A DNA stretch of 64,000 nt, from contig CAVOWW010000038.1 in assembly GCA_963700255.1 (NCBI GenBank), forward strand, positions 1 to 64,000, read 5' to 3'. A program made the position numbers and the translations under genes. Of the stretch, positions 29,186 to 38,713 are shown one piece after another. Every line of letters starts with the position of its first letter. Position 1 is the first letter of the stretch. Under the pieces are notes generated by a model. It did no database searches. It was not told the origin of the DNA and saw only the letters and a list, made by a program, of their open reading frames with translations. The stretch is from UBA10649 sp963700255. GTDB lineage: Bacteria > Actinomycetota > Actinomycetes > S36-B12.

Positions 29186-29208
29186 CTGTCAGACCGACAC
29201 CGTAGGTT
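29186..29208 (+). promoter_or_regulatory. RecA-NDp-type (LexA-independent) promoter of recA
   Basis: CTGTCAGAC, 8 bases, then TAGGTT. This matches the mycobacterial RecA-NDp pattern tTGTCRgtg-N8-TANNNT, which is activated by PafBC after DNA damage without LexA. It deviates from the consensus at the first base and the last two of the upstream element. It would start transcription about 28-30 bases before the recA ATG. Confidence 0.6.
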
Positions 29209-29243
29209 CGCCGCATCGCCCACCGAGTCACCGAGGAGACACC

Positions 29244-30299
<1,056 letters not shown>

Positions 30300-30311
30300 T
30301 CACCAGCGCAG

Positions 30312-30857
30312 ATGCGCTACGTCACCGAGCCCAAGCCTGGAACGCCGGGGGACCTGCAGGACGACGCCGATCCCGAGCAGGTCGCTCGCACGATCCTGCT
30401 TCGACGCCTGTCCGCTGCGCCTCGAACCCGCTCCGAGCTGCGCGCGGACCTGCTCCGGCGCGGCCTCCCGGAGGACGTCGCCGATCGTGTGCTCGACCGC
30501 TTCGCAGAGGTCGGACTGATCGATGACACGGCCTATGCGCAGCTGTGGGTCGATTCGAGGCAGCGCACGCGCGGCTCCGCGCGAGGCGTCCTGCGGCAGG
30601 AACTGCGATCGAAGGGGGTCAGCGAGGACGATGCCGCCCTCGCGCTCGAGGGGATCGACGACGAGGCCGAGCGCGTGCGCGCGGTCCAGCTGGTGCAGGT
30701 GAAGGTGCGCTCGATGTCGCGACTGGAGCCCGAGGCGCAGGCCCGACGGCTGGTGTCCATGCTCATGCGTCGCGGCTACCGACGGGGGACTGCGCTCTCC
30801 GTCGTCACCGAGGTGCTCGGAGAGCTGACCGACGAGGTCGAGGGTCAGGACGACTGA
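30312..30857 (+). CDS. recX: regulatory protein RecX
   Basis: 181 residues; modulator that binds RecA filaments. The helical repeats are visible: ARTILLRRLSAAPRTRSELR, FAEVGLIDDTAYAQLWVDS and the later RRLVSMLMRRGYRRGTALSV. It lies 12 bases after recA, so it is co-transcribed under the same damage promoters. Its 3' end overlaps the convergent thioredoxin-CcdA gene by 13 bases. Confidence 0.92.
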   Translation: MRYVTEPKPGTPGDLQDDADPEQVARTILLRRLSAAPRTRSELRADLLRRGLPEDVADRVLDRFAEVGLIDDTAYAQLWVDSRQRTRGSARGVLRQELRSKGVSEDDAALALEGIDDEAERVRAVQLVQVKVRSMSRLEPEAQARRLVSMLMRRGYRRGTALSVVTEVLGELTDEVEGQDD

Positions 30858-32131
30858 ACCGAGTGCGTCGGATCGCTCCTGCGTGCGGTGACGGCGTAGG
30901 CCACGGCGGCTATCGCGAGGGCGGTGCCGAAGACGAGGACCGTGCCGAGCAGCGTGGACAGCGCCGTGGGCGCCAGCAGCATCGTCACGGCCAGGCAGAT
31001 GAGGACGGATCCCGCGACGAGCTTCAGGGCGCGACCATGCCGCTCCTGCACCTTGGTCGCCCGCAGCGTCACCACTGCCAGCACGAAGACGATGAGCTCG
31101 TCGAGCAGGAAGACGAGCATGTACGCGCCGAACAGCCCGGCCGCCTGGAGCCCGGTGACGTCCGCCTCGGCCAGCATCGTCGTCCACAGCAGGGGCAGGC
31201 CAGCCGTGCACGGCGTCTCGAGGAGCGACACGGCGATGGCGAGGGCGACTGTCCCGGCGATCGTTGCCACGAGCGCCCCCTCGGGAGAGGCAACCCGACG
31301 CATCCTCGCGTAGATCCCTGGGCGCTGGCCGGAGGAGATCGACAGCGACGGACCTGCCGTGATCCCCAGGCCGTCCTTGAACTGCAGGACGCCGAAGGTC
31401 CCCGCGACGACGGCGACCACCAGGCGCAGCCACCCCATGCCCGACAGGTAGGACGCTGCGGAGTACATGCCCACCATGTAGAGCGCGTACATCCCCGCGG
31501 TAACGGTGAGGAAGACCGTTCCCACGAGCAGCACCCGTCCACGGGACCCCCGGTTGAGCACCATCGCCAGCAGCAGGCTGAGGACCCAGAGGGAGCACGG
31601 GTTGACCCCGTCCACGAAGCCGATCGCGAGGGTGCTGGCCAGCAGCGACGTGCCGGCGAGGTCGACCTCGCCCAGGAGCGGGACCTCCACCGTCCGGGTC
31701 GACGACGTCTCCTGCGCCGGGGCGGGTTCACTGCGGCCGACAGCGTCGACGGCGGCAGTGATCTCCTGGGCCGTCGTGGTGTCGAAGCCGATCCAGACCC
31801 GGTCGCCGATGATCGTCACCGGCACCCCGGTCGGCTCGAACCCGAGCTGCTCGGCCGTGGCGATGAGCAGCTGCCGGCCCTGCTCGTCGTACCAGACCTC
31901 GTGCTCCTCCACCCGCAGCTGCGGGTGGGTGCTGGTGAGCTCGGCGAGGAAGGCGCGCTCGGCCGCGCAGTGGGGGCAGCCATCCCCGTGGAACAGGACC
32001 AGGGTCACGGCCGCGTCGTCGCTGGCGGGGTGGGTGCTGGCCCCAGCCGCGCTGACGGGTGCAGCGACCACCAGCGCGCCCACGGTGACGAGCGCGCCCA
32101 GCAGGAGCGTCAGCACTCGTCGAGCGCCCAT
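30845..32131 (-). CDS. secreted thioredoxin domain fused to CcdA/DsbD-like membrane domain
   Basis: 428 residues. A signal/anchor segment (1-29) leads into an extracytoplasmic thioredoxin-like domain with active-site CPHC at 52-55 (LVLFHGDGCPHC). About six transmembrane helices follow with the two CcdA-type cysteine motifs VDGVNPCSLWVL and ETPCTAGLPLLW. Such a chain can pass electrons through the membrane to its own extracellular dithiol, or serve disulfide exchange. Single-chain fusion of both modules is less usual than separate ccdA and thioredoxin genes. There is no cytochrome c maturation gene nearby. Confidence 0.82.
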   Translation of the reverse strand: MGARRVLTLLLGALVTVGALVVAAPVSAAGASTHPASDDAAVTLVLFHGDGCPHCAAERAFLAELTSTHPQLRVEEHEVWYDEQGRQLLIATAEQLGFEPTGVPVTIIGDRVWIGFDTTTAQEITAAVDAVGRSEPAPAQETSSTRTVEVPLLGEVDLAGTSLLASTLAIGFVDGVNPCSLWVLSLLLAMVLNRGSRGRVLLVGTVFLTVTAGMYALYMVGMYSAASYLSGMGWLRLVVAVVAGTFGVLQFKDGLGITAGPSLSISSGQRPGIYARMRRVASPEGALVATIAGTVALAIAVSLLETPCTAGLPLLWTTMLAEADVTGLQAAGLFGAYMLVFLLDELIVFVLAVVTLRATKVQERHGRALKLVAGSVLICLAVTMLLAPTALSTLLGTVLVFGTALAIAAVAYAVTARRSDPTHSVQSS

Positions 32132-32163
32132 GTCCCCACTCTCGCCCGCCGGGCGGCCGTGGG

Positions 32164-32787
32164 TCAGGGGCTAACGGCCTGTCCCGCGGCTTCCAGCCGG
32201 ACGATCCCGAGGAGGGGCAGCATGATCGTGTCGACGATGTGCTCGACCTGGGCGTGGGAGGGGACCGTGCCGGCGAGCAGCAGCTGGTGGAGGGTGAGCG
32301 CGGCCGGCAGCTCGAGGACGTAGGGGTCGATGGGCTGGGCGGGGATCTCGCCTCGCGCCATCGCCCGCTGGAACATGCCGATGACCTCGACCTGCTTGGC
32401 CTGCCCGAAGCTCGTCTGGAACTCCTCAGCGAGGCTCGGGTCGTGGGCCGCCTCGCTGATGAGCTCACGGAGCACCACCCCGAGGTCGCCGTCCAGCTGG
32501 CCCGTGAAGGTCGTGAGCGAGGTGATCATGTCCTCACGCAGGGAGCCGCTGTCGGGCGGGGTCGGCGGCAAGGACTCCATCAGCGTCGTGATGAAGACGT
32601 CGAGGGCGAGGGCCCGGACGTTCGGCCAGCGCCGGTAGAGCGCGGCCTTGCCCGTGCCCGCCCGCTTGGCGATGCGGTCCATCGACGCGCCTCGCACGCC
32701 CCGCTCGGAGATCTCCGCGAGGGCGGCGTCGACGACCGCCTCGCGCAGCACGTCTCCGCGACGTCGCAGAACGCAGGTGTTGACCAC
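32164..32787 (-). CDS. TetR family transcriptional regulator
   Basis: 207 residues. The N-terminal TetR helix-turn-helix is clear: GVRGASMDRIAKRAGTGKAA followed by LYRRWPNVRALALDV. The C-terminal ligand domain is all-helical. It is divergent from mmpL across a long inverted repeat, so it is probably the local repressor of the exporter and of itself. The GTG at 32787 has TATCGT 6 bases upstream (32794-32799 on the plus strand), a leaderless start. A short direct repeat CACGATAG CACGATAG spans this box. Confidence 0.88.
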   Translation of the reverse strand: MVNTCVLRRRGDVLREAVVDAALAEISERGVRGASMDRIAKRAGTGKAALYRRWPNVRALALDVFITTLMESLPPTPPDSGSLREDMITSLTTFTGQLDGDLGVVLRELISEAAHDPSLAEEFQTSFGQAKQVEVIGMFQRAMARGEIPAQPIDPYVLELPAALTLHQLLLAGTVPSHAQVEHIVDTIMLPLLGIVRLEAAGQAVSP

Positions 32788-32818
32788 GCCCGCACGATAG
32801 CACGATAGTGAACAGGAG

Positions 32819-32847
32819 CGTTCCCTCAACTTGACAGTTAGGGAACG
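32819..32847. promoter_or_regulatory. probable TetR operator overlapping a -35 element
   Basis: Inverted repeat between tetR and mmpL: CGTTCCCT at 32819-32826 pairs with AGGGAACG at 32840-32847, and inside it AACT pairs with AGTT. A perfect -35 hexamer TTGACA (32831-32836) lies at the centre of the dyad, so repressor binding would block mmpL transcription. No convincing -10 lies at standard spacing. Confidence 0.65.
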
Positions 32848-32902
32848 ATGGCGTTCGCTAGGCGTAGCACATCTCGTCGCCCCCACGCTGGAAGTAGGAC
32901 TC

Positions 32903-35293
32903 ATGCCCGGCTTGTCCGCATGGGCGGTTCGCCGCCCGGTGATCGCCCTCGTCTCCTGGCTCGTCGCCCTCGTGGTCGTCGTCGGCCTCGGCACCCAGGC
33001 CGGCGGGGAGCTGAACGACTCGTTCGACCTGCCCGACACCGAGTCGAAGGTCGCCACCGACCTGCTGTCGGCGAGTGGGACGGACACGAGCCGGCTCGAC
33101 GGTGGGGCGACCATCGTGTGGTCCCCGGCGACCGGCACGGCGGTCGACCCGGCCGTCGCCGAGCAGATCGTGCCCTTCCTGACCGAGGTCGCCGCCCTGG
33201 AGTCGGTCGCGTGCGTCACGAACCCACTCGACCCGCAGGGCGCTCCGCTGGGCACCGGCTGCCCGGAAGCCTCCGGACCCGACCCGGCCGCGATGCAGAC
33301 CCTGACGCCGGAGGAGCAGCAGATCCTCGCTGCCTCGTTCTCGTCCGTCAGCCCGGACCAGACCGTCGCGTACGCGACCGTCTCGTTCGTCACCGATGAG
33401 AACGGCGAGCTGAGCGTCTCCACTGAGGATGCCAAGGTCATCCTCGACGGTGTCAAGGAGCTCAACGGCGACCAGCTGGCTGTCGGTGCGCAGGGCCAGG
33501 TGCTGGAGTTCGCGGGCCAGGAGCCGCCGAGCAGCGAGGCGATCGGACTTCTCGTCGCCATCATCATCCTGCTCATCGCCTTCGGCTCGATCGTGGCGGC
33601 CGGCATGCCGATCGTCGTCGCACTGGTGGGCCTGACGATGGGCCAGATGTTCGTCCTCGTCGTCGCGAACTTCCTCGACGTCGCGACCTTCGCGCCCACG
33701 CTGGCCGCGATGATCGGCCTCGGTGTCGGCATCGACTACGCCCTGTTCGTCATGAACCGATACCGCCAGGCCGTCCTGCACGGGCGCGCGCCGAAGGACG
33801 CGGCGATGGAGGCCGTGCAGACGGCCGGCCGTGCCGTCCTGTTCGCCGGCAGCACCGTCATCATCGCCCTCCTCGGCCTCTTCGTACTCGGCATCAACTT
33901 CTTCAACGGCCTCGCGGTCGCCGCTGCCGTGACCGTGCTCATGGTCATGCTGTCGGCGCTGTGGATGCTGCCGGCACTGCTGAGCCTGCTCGGCGCCAAG
34001 GCGCTGGCCTGGCGCCTGCCGTGGGGAAAGAAGCCGGGGTCCCTCAAGGGTCATCCGGAGGGTCGTGCGTGGGCACACTACGGCCGGTTCCTGCAGAGGA
34101 AGCCGATCATCCCGGCGCTGCTCGCCCTTGCGGTCGTCGTCGTCCTCGCGATCCCGATGTTCAGCCTCCGCCAGGGGTTCGCGGATGACTCGGGCAAGCC
34201 TGAGGGCTCGCCGGCGCGCATCGCGTACGACCTGCGCGCCGAGGGCTTCGGCCCGGGGGTGAACGGGCCCTTCCTCGTGGTGGCGGACCTGTCGGAGGCC
34301 ACCAGCCCGGATGCCTACGCCCAGATCATCGCCGGCCTGGCGCAGACCGAGGGTGTCGCGGGCACGTCGCCGAGTGCGGATGTGCTCCCCATCCTTGGCA
34401 AGCTGTCCCAGGCCGCTGCGGAGAACGCGCAGGCCGAGGGGGCGGCCGCTCCGCAGACCGTCCAGGCCATCGCTGTGTACCCGACCACGTCGCCACAGGA
34501 CCAGGCGACGACGGAGCTGCTCGAGCGGCTGCGCACCGAGACGAACCCTGCGCTGCAGGACTCGACCGGCGCGAAGCTGTATGTCGGTGGGACGCAGGCG
34601 ATCACGAGCGACTTCACGACGGTGCTGCAGGATGCCCTGCCGCTGTTCCTGTCGATCGTGGTCGGCCTGGGCTTCCTCGCCCTCGTGCTCCTCTTCCGCT
34701 CCATCGTCGTGCCGTTGACGGCGGCGATCACCAGCATGCTGTCCTTCGCGGCCGCGATGGGCATCACGGTCGCGGTGTTCCAGTGGGGCTGGTTCATGGA
34801 CCTGCTCGGCATCCCGGGAACCGGGCCCATCTTCCCGTTCCTGCCGATCATGGTGTTCGCGATCCTCTTCGGACTGTCGATGGACTACCAGGTCTTCCTG
34901 GTGTCGCGCATGCAGGAGGAGTGGCTGCACACCGGAGACAACAAGGCCGCCGTCCGTCGCGGCCTGGCCGGATCCGGGCGCGTCGTGGTCATCGCCGCGG
35001 CGATCATGGCGAGCGTGTTCCTCGCGTTCGTCCCGAGCACCAACGCGACCATCAAGCTGTTCGGCATAGCGCTGGCATCGGCGGTCATCATCGATGCCTT
35101 CATCGTGCGCCTGATCCTGGTGCCGTCCCTGATGTCGATGCTGGGCAAGGCGAACTGGTGGCTGCCGGGGTGGCTCGACCGCATCCTCCCGAAGGTGCAG
35201 ATCGAGGCGCCCGAGGACGAGCTCACCGATGACGAGCTCACCGACGACGAGCCTGAGCCGCTCGGCGAGCCGGATACCGTCGGCGTCCGCTAG
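32903..35293 (+). CDS. MMPL/RND family transporter
   Basis: About 796 residues with the RND/MMPL topology: one helix, a large extracytoplasmic loop, five helices, then the same again. The proton-relay helices are recognisable in GLGVGIDYALFVMNRYRQ and FGLSMDYQVFLVSRMQEEW. The family exports lipids, drugs or siderophores. The ATG at 32903, with GGAAGTAGGA before it, is preferred to TTG 32831, which lies within the operator. The acidic tail contains a duplicated DELTD unit. Likely repressed by the divergent TetR protein. Confidence 0.9.
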   Translation: MPGLSAWAVRRPVIALVSWLVALVVVVGLGTQAGGELNDSFDLPDTESKVATDLLSASGTDTSRLDGGATIVWSPATGTAVDPAVAEQIVPFLTEVAALESVACVTNPLDPQGAPLGTGCPEASGPDPAAMQTLTPEEQQILAASFSSVSPDQTVAYATVSFVTDENGELSVSTEDAKVILDGVKELNGDQLAVGAQGQVLEFAGQEPPSSEAIGLLVAIIILLIAFGSIVAAGMPIVVALVGLTMGQMFVLVVANFLDVATFAPTLAAMIGLGVGIDYALFVMNRYRQAVLHGRAPKDAAMEAVQTAGRAVLFAGSTVIIALLGLFVLGINFFNGLAVAAAVTVLMVMLSALWMLPALLSLLGAKALAWRLPWGKKPGSLKGHPEGRAWAHYGRFLQRKPIIPALLALAVVVVLAIPMFSLRQGFADDSGKPEGSPARIAYDLRAEGFGPGVNGPFLVVADLSEATSPDAYAQIIAGLAQTEGVAGTSPSADVLPILGKLSQAAAENAQAEGAAAPQTVQAIAVYPTTSPQDQATTELLERLRTETNPALQDSTGAKLYVGGTQAITSDFTTVLQDALPLFLSIVVGLGFLALVLLFRSIVVPLTAAITSMLSFAAAMGITVAVFQWGWFMDLLGIPGTGPIFPFLPIMVFAILFGLSMDYQVFLVSRMQEEWLHTGDNKAAVRRGLAGSGRVVVIAAAIMASVFLAFVPSTNATIKLFGIALASAVIIDAFIVRLILVPSLMSMLGKANWWLPGWLDRILPKVQIEAPEDELTDDELTDDEPEPLGEPDTVGVR

Positions 35294-35303
35294 GACGCGG
35301 CAC

Positions 35304-35353
35304 CATCGGCGAGTGGCCAGAGTGCGCATGCGCACTTTGGCCACTCGCCGATG
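35304..35353. terminator. 50-base near-perfect palindrome after mmpL
   Basis: Two 25-base arms meet without a loop and pair throughout except for one G-T wobble (35320/35337). It starts 11 bases after the mmpL stop. There is no T-tract. It could end transcription in either direction, or be a member of a dispersed palindromic repeat: the palindrome at 61540 shares GAGTGCGCA and GTGGCC. Confidence 0.6.
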
Positions 35354-35375
35354 ATATGTCCGGGTGTCACGGCGT

Positions 35376-35381
35376 TACGGT
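35376..35381 (+). promoter_or_regulatory. -10 box of leaderless DHA2 transporter promoter
   Basis: TACGGT is 6 bases from the ATG at 35388, and there is no Shine-Dalgarno sequence. Confidence 0.45.
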
Positions 35382-35387
35382 GGGCGC

Positions 35388-36998
35388 ATGAGCGCGCCGG
35401 GGGGTCACGGGTCCCTGTCCGCGGCGTCGGACGGAGCGCGCGATCGGCCGTCGCGAAGTGCGCTCGTCCTCCTCGCCCTGGTCACCGGGGCGATCGTCTC
35501 CAACATCAACCTGAGCATCGCCAACGTGGCGCTGCCGACCATCGGCGCGGACCTGGGGGCGACGCAGGACCAGCTCACCTCGATCGCCAACGCGTTCGCC
35601 CTCGGCCTCGCGTCGACGGTCCTGTACCTCGGTTCGATCGGCGACCGCTACGGGCGCAAGCTGCTCTTCGTGCTCGGGTGCGTGCTGACCGTCCCCACGG
35701 CGATGCTCGCAGCGTGGGCCCCGTCGCCCGAGGTCCTGACGCTGGCCCGCTTCGCGGGCGGCTTCGCCGCCGCGCTGCTCTTCCCGACCACCCTCTCGCT
35801 GATCTCGGCGCTGTACCGCGGACGCGCGCGGGTGACGGCGATCGCGCTGTGGTCCGGGCTCGGCGGCGGCGTGGCCGCCCTCGGCCCGCTCATCGGCGGC
35901 TGGCTGCTCGAGTCCTTCTGGTGGGGCTCGGTCTTCCTCATCACCCTGCCGCTCGTCGTCCTCGCGCTCGTGGTCGGGCTCTGGGTCCTGCCGTGGCATG
36001 CCGGGGAGGAGGTCTTCCCCGTCGACCACCTCGGGGGTGTCCTGTCGGTGCTCGGCGTGGGCGGACTGGTCCTGATGATCGAGCGGATCGACAAGGGCCT
36101 CACCACCGAGTGGATCGTCATCGCGTCGGTCGCGATCGTCAGCCTGGTGCTCTTCTTCTGGCGGCAGACTCGTGCGCCGCGCCCGTTGATGTCGCTGCCG
36201 CTCGCCAAGGCACGCACCTTCTGGGTGGCCTTCGTGGCCGGAGCCATCACCTTCGGCTCGCTCATCGGTGCCATGTTCATCGGCCAGCAGTACACGCAGA
36301 ACGTCCTCGGTTACGACACGCTCACGGCCGCGGCCGTCGTTCTGCCGGCGGCGTTCGGCACCGCGATCTTCGGGCAGCTGGCGGGTCGGCTGATCCCGGC
36401 CAAGGGCTCCCAGTTCACCTTCATGCTGGGTCTCGGGTCGGTGGCTGCGGCGTTCACGGTGATGCTGGTGGCATGGACGAGCGGCGCCAGCATGGGCTGG
36501 GTGCTGCTGGCCTACGGACTGGTCGGCGCCGGAGTGGGTCTCGCCGCCACGCCCGCCTCGCGGTCGCTGATGTCGTCGGTGCCGTCGAGCAGGGGCGGAA
36601 TGGGCTCGGCATTCCTCGACCTCACCCGCGACTTCGGCGGCGCGATCATGCAGGCGATCATGGGCGCCCTGCTGGCCGGGGCGTACGCCGCCAGGATCGG
36701 CGCCGACCTGGCCTCGCTGCCTCCTCAGGATGCCGCGAAGGTCAGCGACGACACAGCGGACGCGTTGACGTCGTCCTTCCAGAGTGCTGAGCAGGTGGCG
36801 ACGCAGTATCCCGACTACGCGAGCCAGATCACCTCGGCGGCGGCGGACGCCTTCACGTCCGGCAAGAGCGCGGCCATCGCCGTGGCGCTGGTGCTGACCC
36901 TCGTCGGCCTGGCGCTGGTCCTGGTGGTGTATCCGCGCAAGAGCGCCGAGGAGGCCTACTACGCGAAGGTGCAGGAGTCGGCTGAGGCGAAGCCGTGA
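35388..36998 (+). CDS. DHA2-type MFS drug transporter
   Basis: 536 residues and about 14 transmembrane helices, the length and topology of the DHA2 (EmrB/QacA) group. The motif-A loop YLGSIGDRYGRKLLFVLG lies after helix 2 and the proline-rich antiporter region LGGGVAALGPLIGGWLLE in helix 5. A helical extracytoplasmic stretch rich in Ala/Ser (about residues 440-500) precedes the last helix. Predicted proton-coupled efflux; substrate unknown. Stop and acetyltransferase start overlap by 4 bases. Confidence 0.88.
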   Translation: MSAPGGHGSLSAASDGARDRPSRSALVLLALVTGAIVSNINLSIANVALPTIGADLGATQDQLTSIANAFALGLASTVLYLGSIGDRYGRKLLFVLGCVLTVPTAMLAAWAPSPEVLTLARFAGGFAAALLFPTTLSLISALYRGRARVTAIALWSGLGGGVAALGPLIGGWLLESFWWGSVFLITLPLVVLALVVGLWVLPWHAGEEVFPVDHLGGVLSVLGVGGLVLMIERIDKGLTTEWIVIASVAIVSLVLFFWRQTRAPRPLMSLPLAKARTFWVAFVAGAITFGSLIGAMFIGQQYTQNVLGYDTLTAAAVVLPAAFGTAIFGQLAGRLIPAKGSQFTFMLGLGSVAAAFTVMLVAWTSGASMGWVLLAYGLVGAGVGLAATPASRSLMSSVPSSRGGMGSAFLDLTRDFGGAIMQAIMGALLAGAYAARIGADLASLPPQDAAKVSDDTADALTSSFQSAEQVATQYPDYASQITSAAADAFTSGKSAAIAVALVLTLVGLALVLVVYPRKSAEEAYYAKVQESAEAKP

Positions 36999-37555
36999 CC
37001 GATGCCGACCTGCTGATCCGCACGCCGAGGCTCGACCTGCACACGGTGCGGCCCGAGGACTACGACCTGCTCTCCGCGGATCGTGACCACCCGCGCCTGT
37101 GGGTCGATCGCGGCTTCACCAACCCTTACCGCCGCCTCGTCGACGACCCGGGTCCCCTGCGCTACCGGCTGCCGCTGATCGAGGCCGACCCGGAGGCGGC
37201 GCCCTACCTGCTGCGCATGGCCGTGCTGCGTGACGACGCCGTCATCGTCGGCAGCGCCGGCTTCCATGCCCGTCCGGACGCCGACGGGATGATCGAGATC
37301 GGCCTCGGGATCGTGCCGGAGTGGCGAGGGCGCGGCCTGGCCACCGAGCTGCTGCGAGGCATGTGGGGATGGGTGGTGGACAGGCCAGGGGTTCGCACGC
37401 TCCGGTACACGGTGAGCCCCGACAACGCGCCATCCCAGGCGATCATCGGCAGGTTCGGCTTCGCGTACATGGGCCAGCAGGTCGACGAGGAGGACGGACC
37501 CGAGGACATCTACGAGCAGTCGGCTGACGAGTACCGCCGTCGATCCCAGGCCTAG
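36995..37555 (+). CDS. GNAT family N-acetyltransferase (RimJ/RimL-like)
   Basis: 186 residues. The N-terminal LLIRTPRLDLHTVRPEDYDL is characteristic of RimJ/RimL-type enzymes. The acetyl-CoA loop is IVPEWRGRGLATELLRGMWG and the C-terminal motif SQAIIGRFGF. It is translationally coupled to the exporter, which suggests a joint role, such as acetylating a toxic compound that the transporter also handles. That is inference from the overlap only. Confidence 0.82.
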   Translation: MTDADLLIRTPRLDLHTVRPEDYDLLSADRDHPRLWVDRGFTNPYRRLVDDPGPLRYRLPLIEADPEAAPYLLRMAVLRDDAVIVGSAGFHARPDADGMIEIGLGIVPEWRGRGLATELLRGMWGWVVDRPGVRTLRYTVSPDNAPSQAIIGRFGFAYMGQQVDEEDGPEDIYEQSADEYRRRSQA

Positions 37556-37668
37556 GATCGTCGATCAGGGAGCCGCGCTCGGCGAGTCTGCGGCTGTGGC
37601 GGGGCCTGCACGGATCCTCCTGATACACCTTGACACGAGGCGGCAAGGAACGGGAGAGGGGTGATCGC

Positions 37669-38667
37669 GTGACTGCAGATGCCAGCACGCCGATGACCCC
37701 TGCCCGGGCGCTGCAGCTCTGGATCGCGGTTCAGACCCTGAAACCGGTCGTCACCCCGGGATACGACCCATCCGAGCACGGCCCGGCGCTCGACGTCCTC
37801 GGCGAGCAGCTGCTGGCCGATCGGACCCTGGCCAGTGGCAAGGTCAGTGATGCGCTCACGGCGCTGATGGCCAACCCGCAGATGGGGACGGCGGACCTGT
37901 CGGCCGCCGTGTTCGGCGGCAACGCCGGGTACACCATGCACGTCATGTGGCCGCTGACGTCGATCTTCGCCGGTCGCATGCCCAGGAAGGTGGCCGGCTC
38001 GACAGGCAAGAGCTACGTGGGCTGGGTCGACCGCATCCGTCGAGCGGTGATGCGGGGACTGCCCCTGGAGAGCGCCGACGGTGTCTCGGCCGTTCTCGAC
38101 GCCGTGAGTGATGCCTACGCCGCGGCCGTCGTCGCCGTCCCCTCCCCGGACGTGCACGCTGGGACCCTCGCCGAGGGTGCGAGCGAGCGGGTCGACACCA
38201 ATGAGCCGGGCATCTACGTCTTCACGACGCCGACCTACCTTGCCCACCCGCCGTTCGGATGGAGCACCGAGGATCCGGCTCGCCTTGACTTCCGCTTCCT
38301 GAATGTCAGCAGCACGACCGTCGACGCTGACGGGCAGGTGGTGAGCGAGGTCGCTCGAGGTACGGGGCTGCCCGAGCCCTACATCATCCTGGCGATGTTC
38401 CGGAGTATCGATCCCGACGCCGCATACCTGACGAAGGAGGGCCAGATCCATCGCCTCCTCACCGAGGCGCGCCACGGGCCGGAGAAGGACGGCACCCAGC
38501 GAACGGCAGGCCAAGGTGCGGGGGTCGGGTGGTTCATCACCCGCCTGCCCTTCATCGTGGCGATTGCCGAGTCGATCGGCCTGGAGTCGGTGATGCCGGA
38601 CGACCTCAAGGCCGGGGTGAACGAGATGCTGGCGGCATGCCAGCTGACCGACTGGACCCTCGGCTGA
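37669..38667 (+). CDS. uncharacterised soluble protein
   Basis: 332 residues, no signal peptide, no transmembrane helix and no motif that I recognise. The N-terminal half is helical (ALQLWIAVQTLKPVVTPGYD); the middle has beta-type sequence with aromatic residues (GIYVFTTPTYLAHPPFGW). GTG 37669 follows a purine-rich GGGAGAGGGG and is preferred to TTG 37630, where TTGACA may be a -35 element. It is a single-gene unit between the acetyltransferase and miaB. Base composition matches its neighbours, so there is no sign of recent transfer. Confidence 0.6.
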   Translation: MTADASTPMTPARALQLWIAVQTLKPVVTPGYDPSEHGPALDVLGEQLLADRTLASGKVSDALTALMANPQMGTADLSAAVFGGNAGYTMHVMWPLTSIFAGRMPRKVAGSTGKSYVGWVDRIRRAVMRGLPLESADGVSAVLDAVSDAYAAAVVAVPSPDVHAGTLAEGASERVDTNEPGIYVFTTPTYLAHPPFGWSTEDPARLDFRFLNVSSTTVDADGQVVSEVARGTGLPEPYIILAMFRSIDPDAAYLTKEGQIHRLLTEARHGPEKDGTQRTAGQGAGVGWFITRLPFIVAIAESIGLESVMPDDLKAGVNEMLAACQLTDWTLG

Positions 38668-38699
38668 GCCGGTCAGGGTCTCCCTGGATGCTCGGTCCC

Positions 38700-38705
38700 T
38701 AGACT
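38700..38705 (+). promoter_or_regulatory. -10 box of leaderless miaB promoter
   Basis: TAGACT is 8 bases from GTG 38714 but only 2 from GTG 38708, so it supports the later start. Confidence 0.5.
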
Positions 38706-38713
38706 CTGTGGTC

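Noticed and set aside
32831..32902. TTG start for mmpL at 32831
   Set aside because: It lies in the operator dyad and coincides with the -35 hexamer. ATG 32903 has a ribosome-binding site and begins at the family's usual N-terminus.
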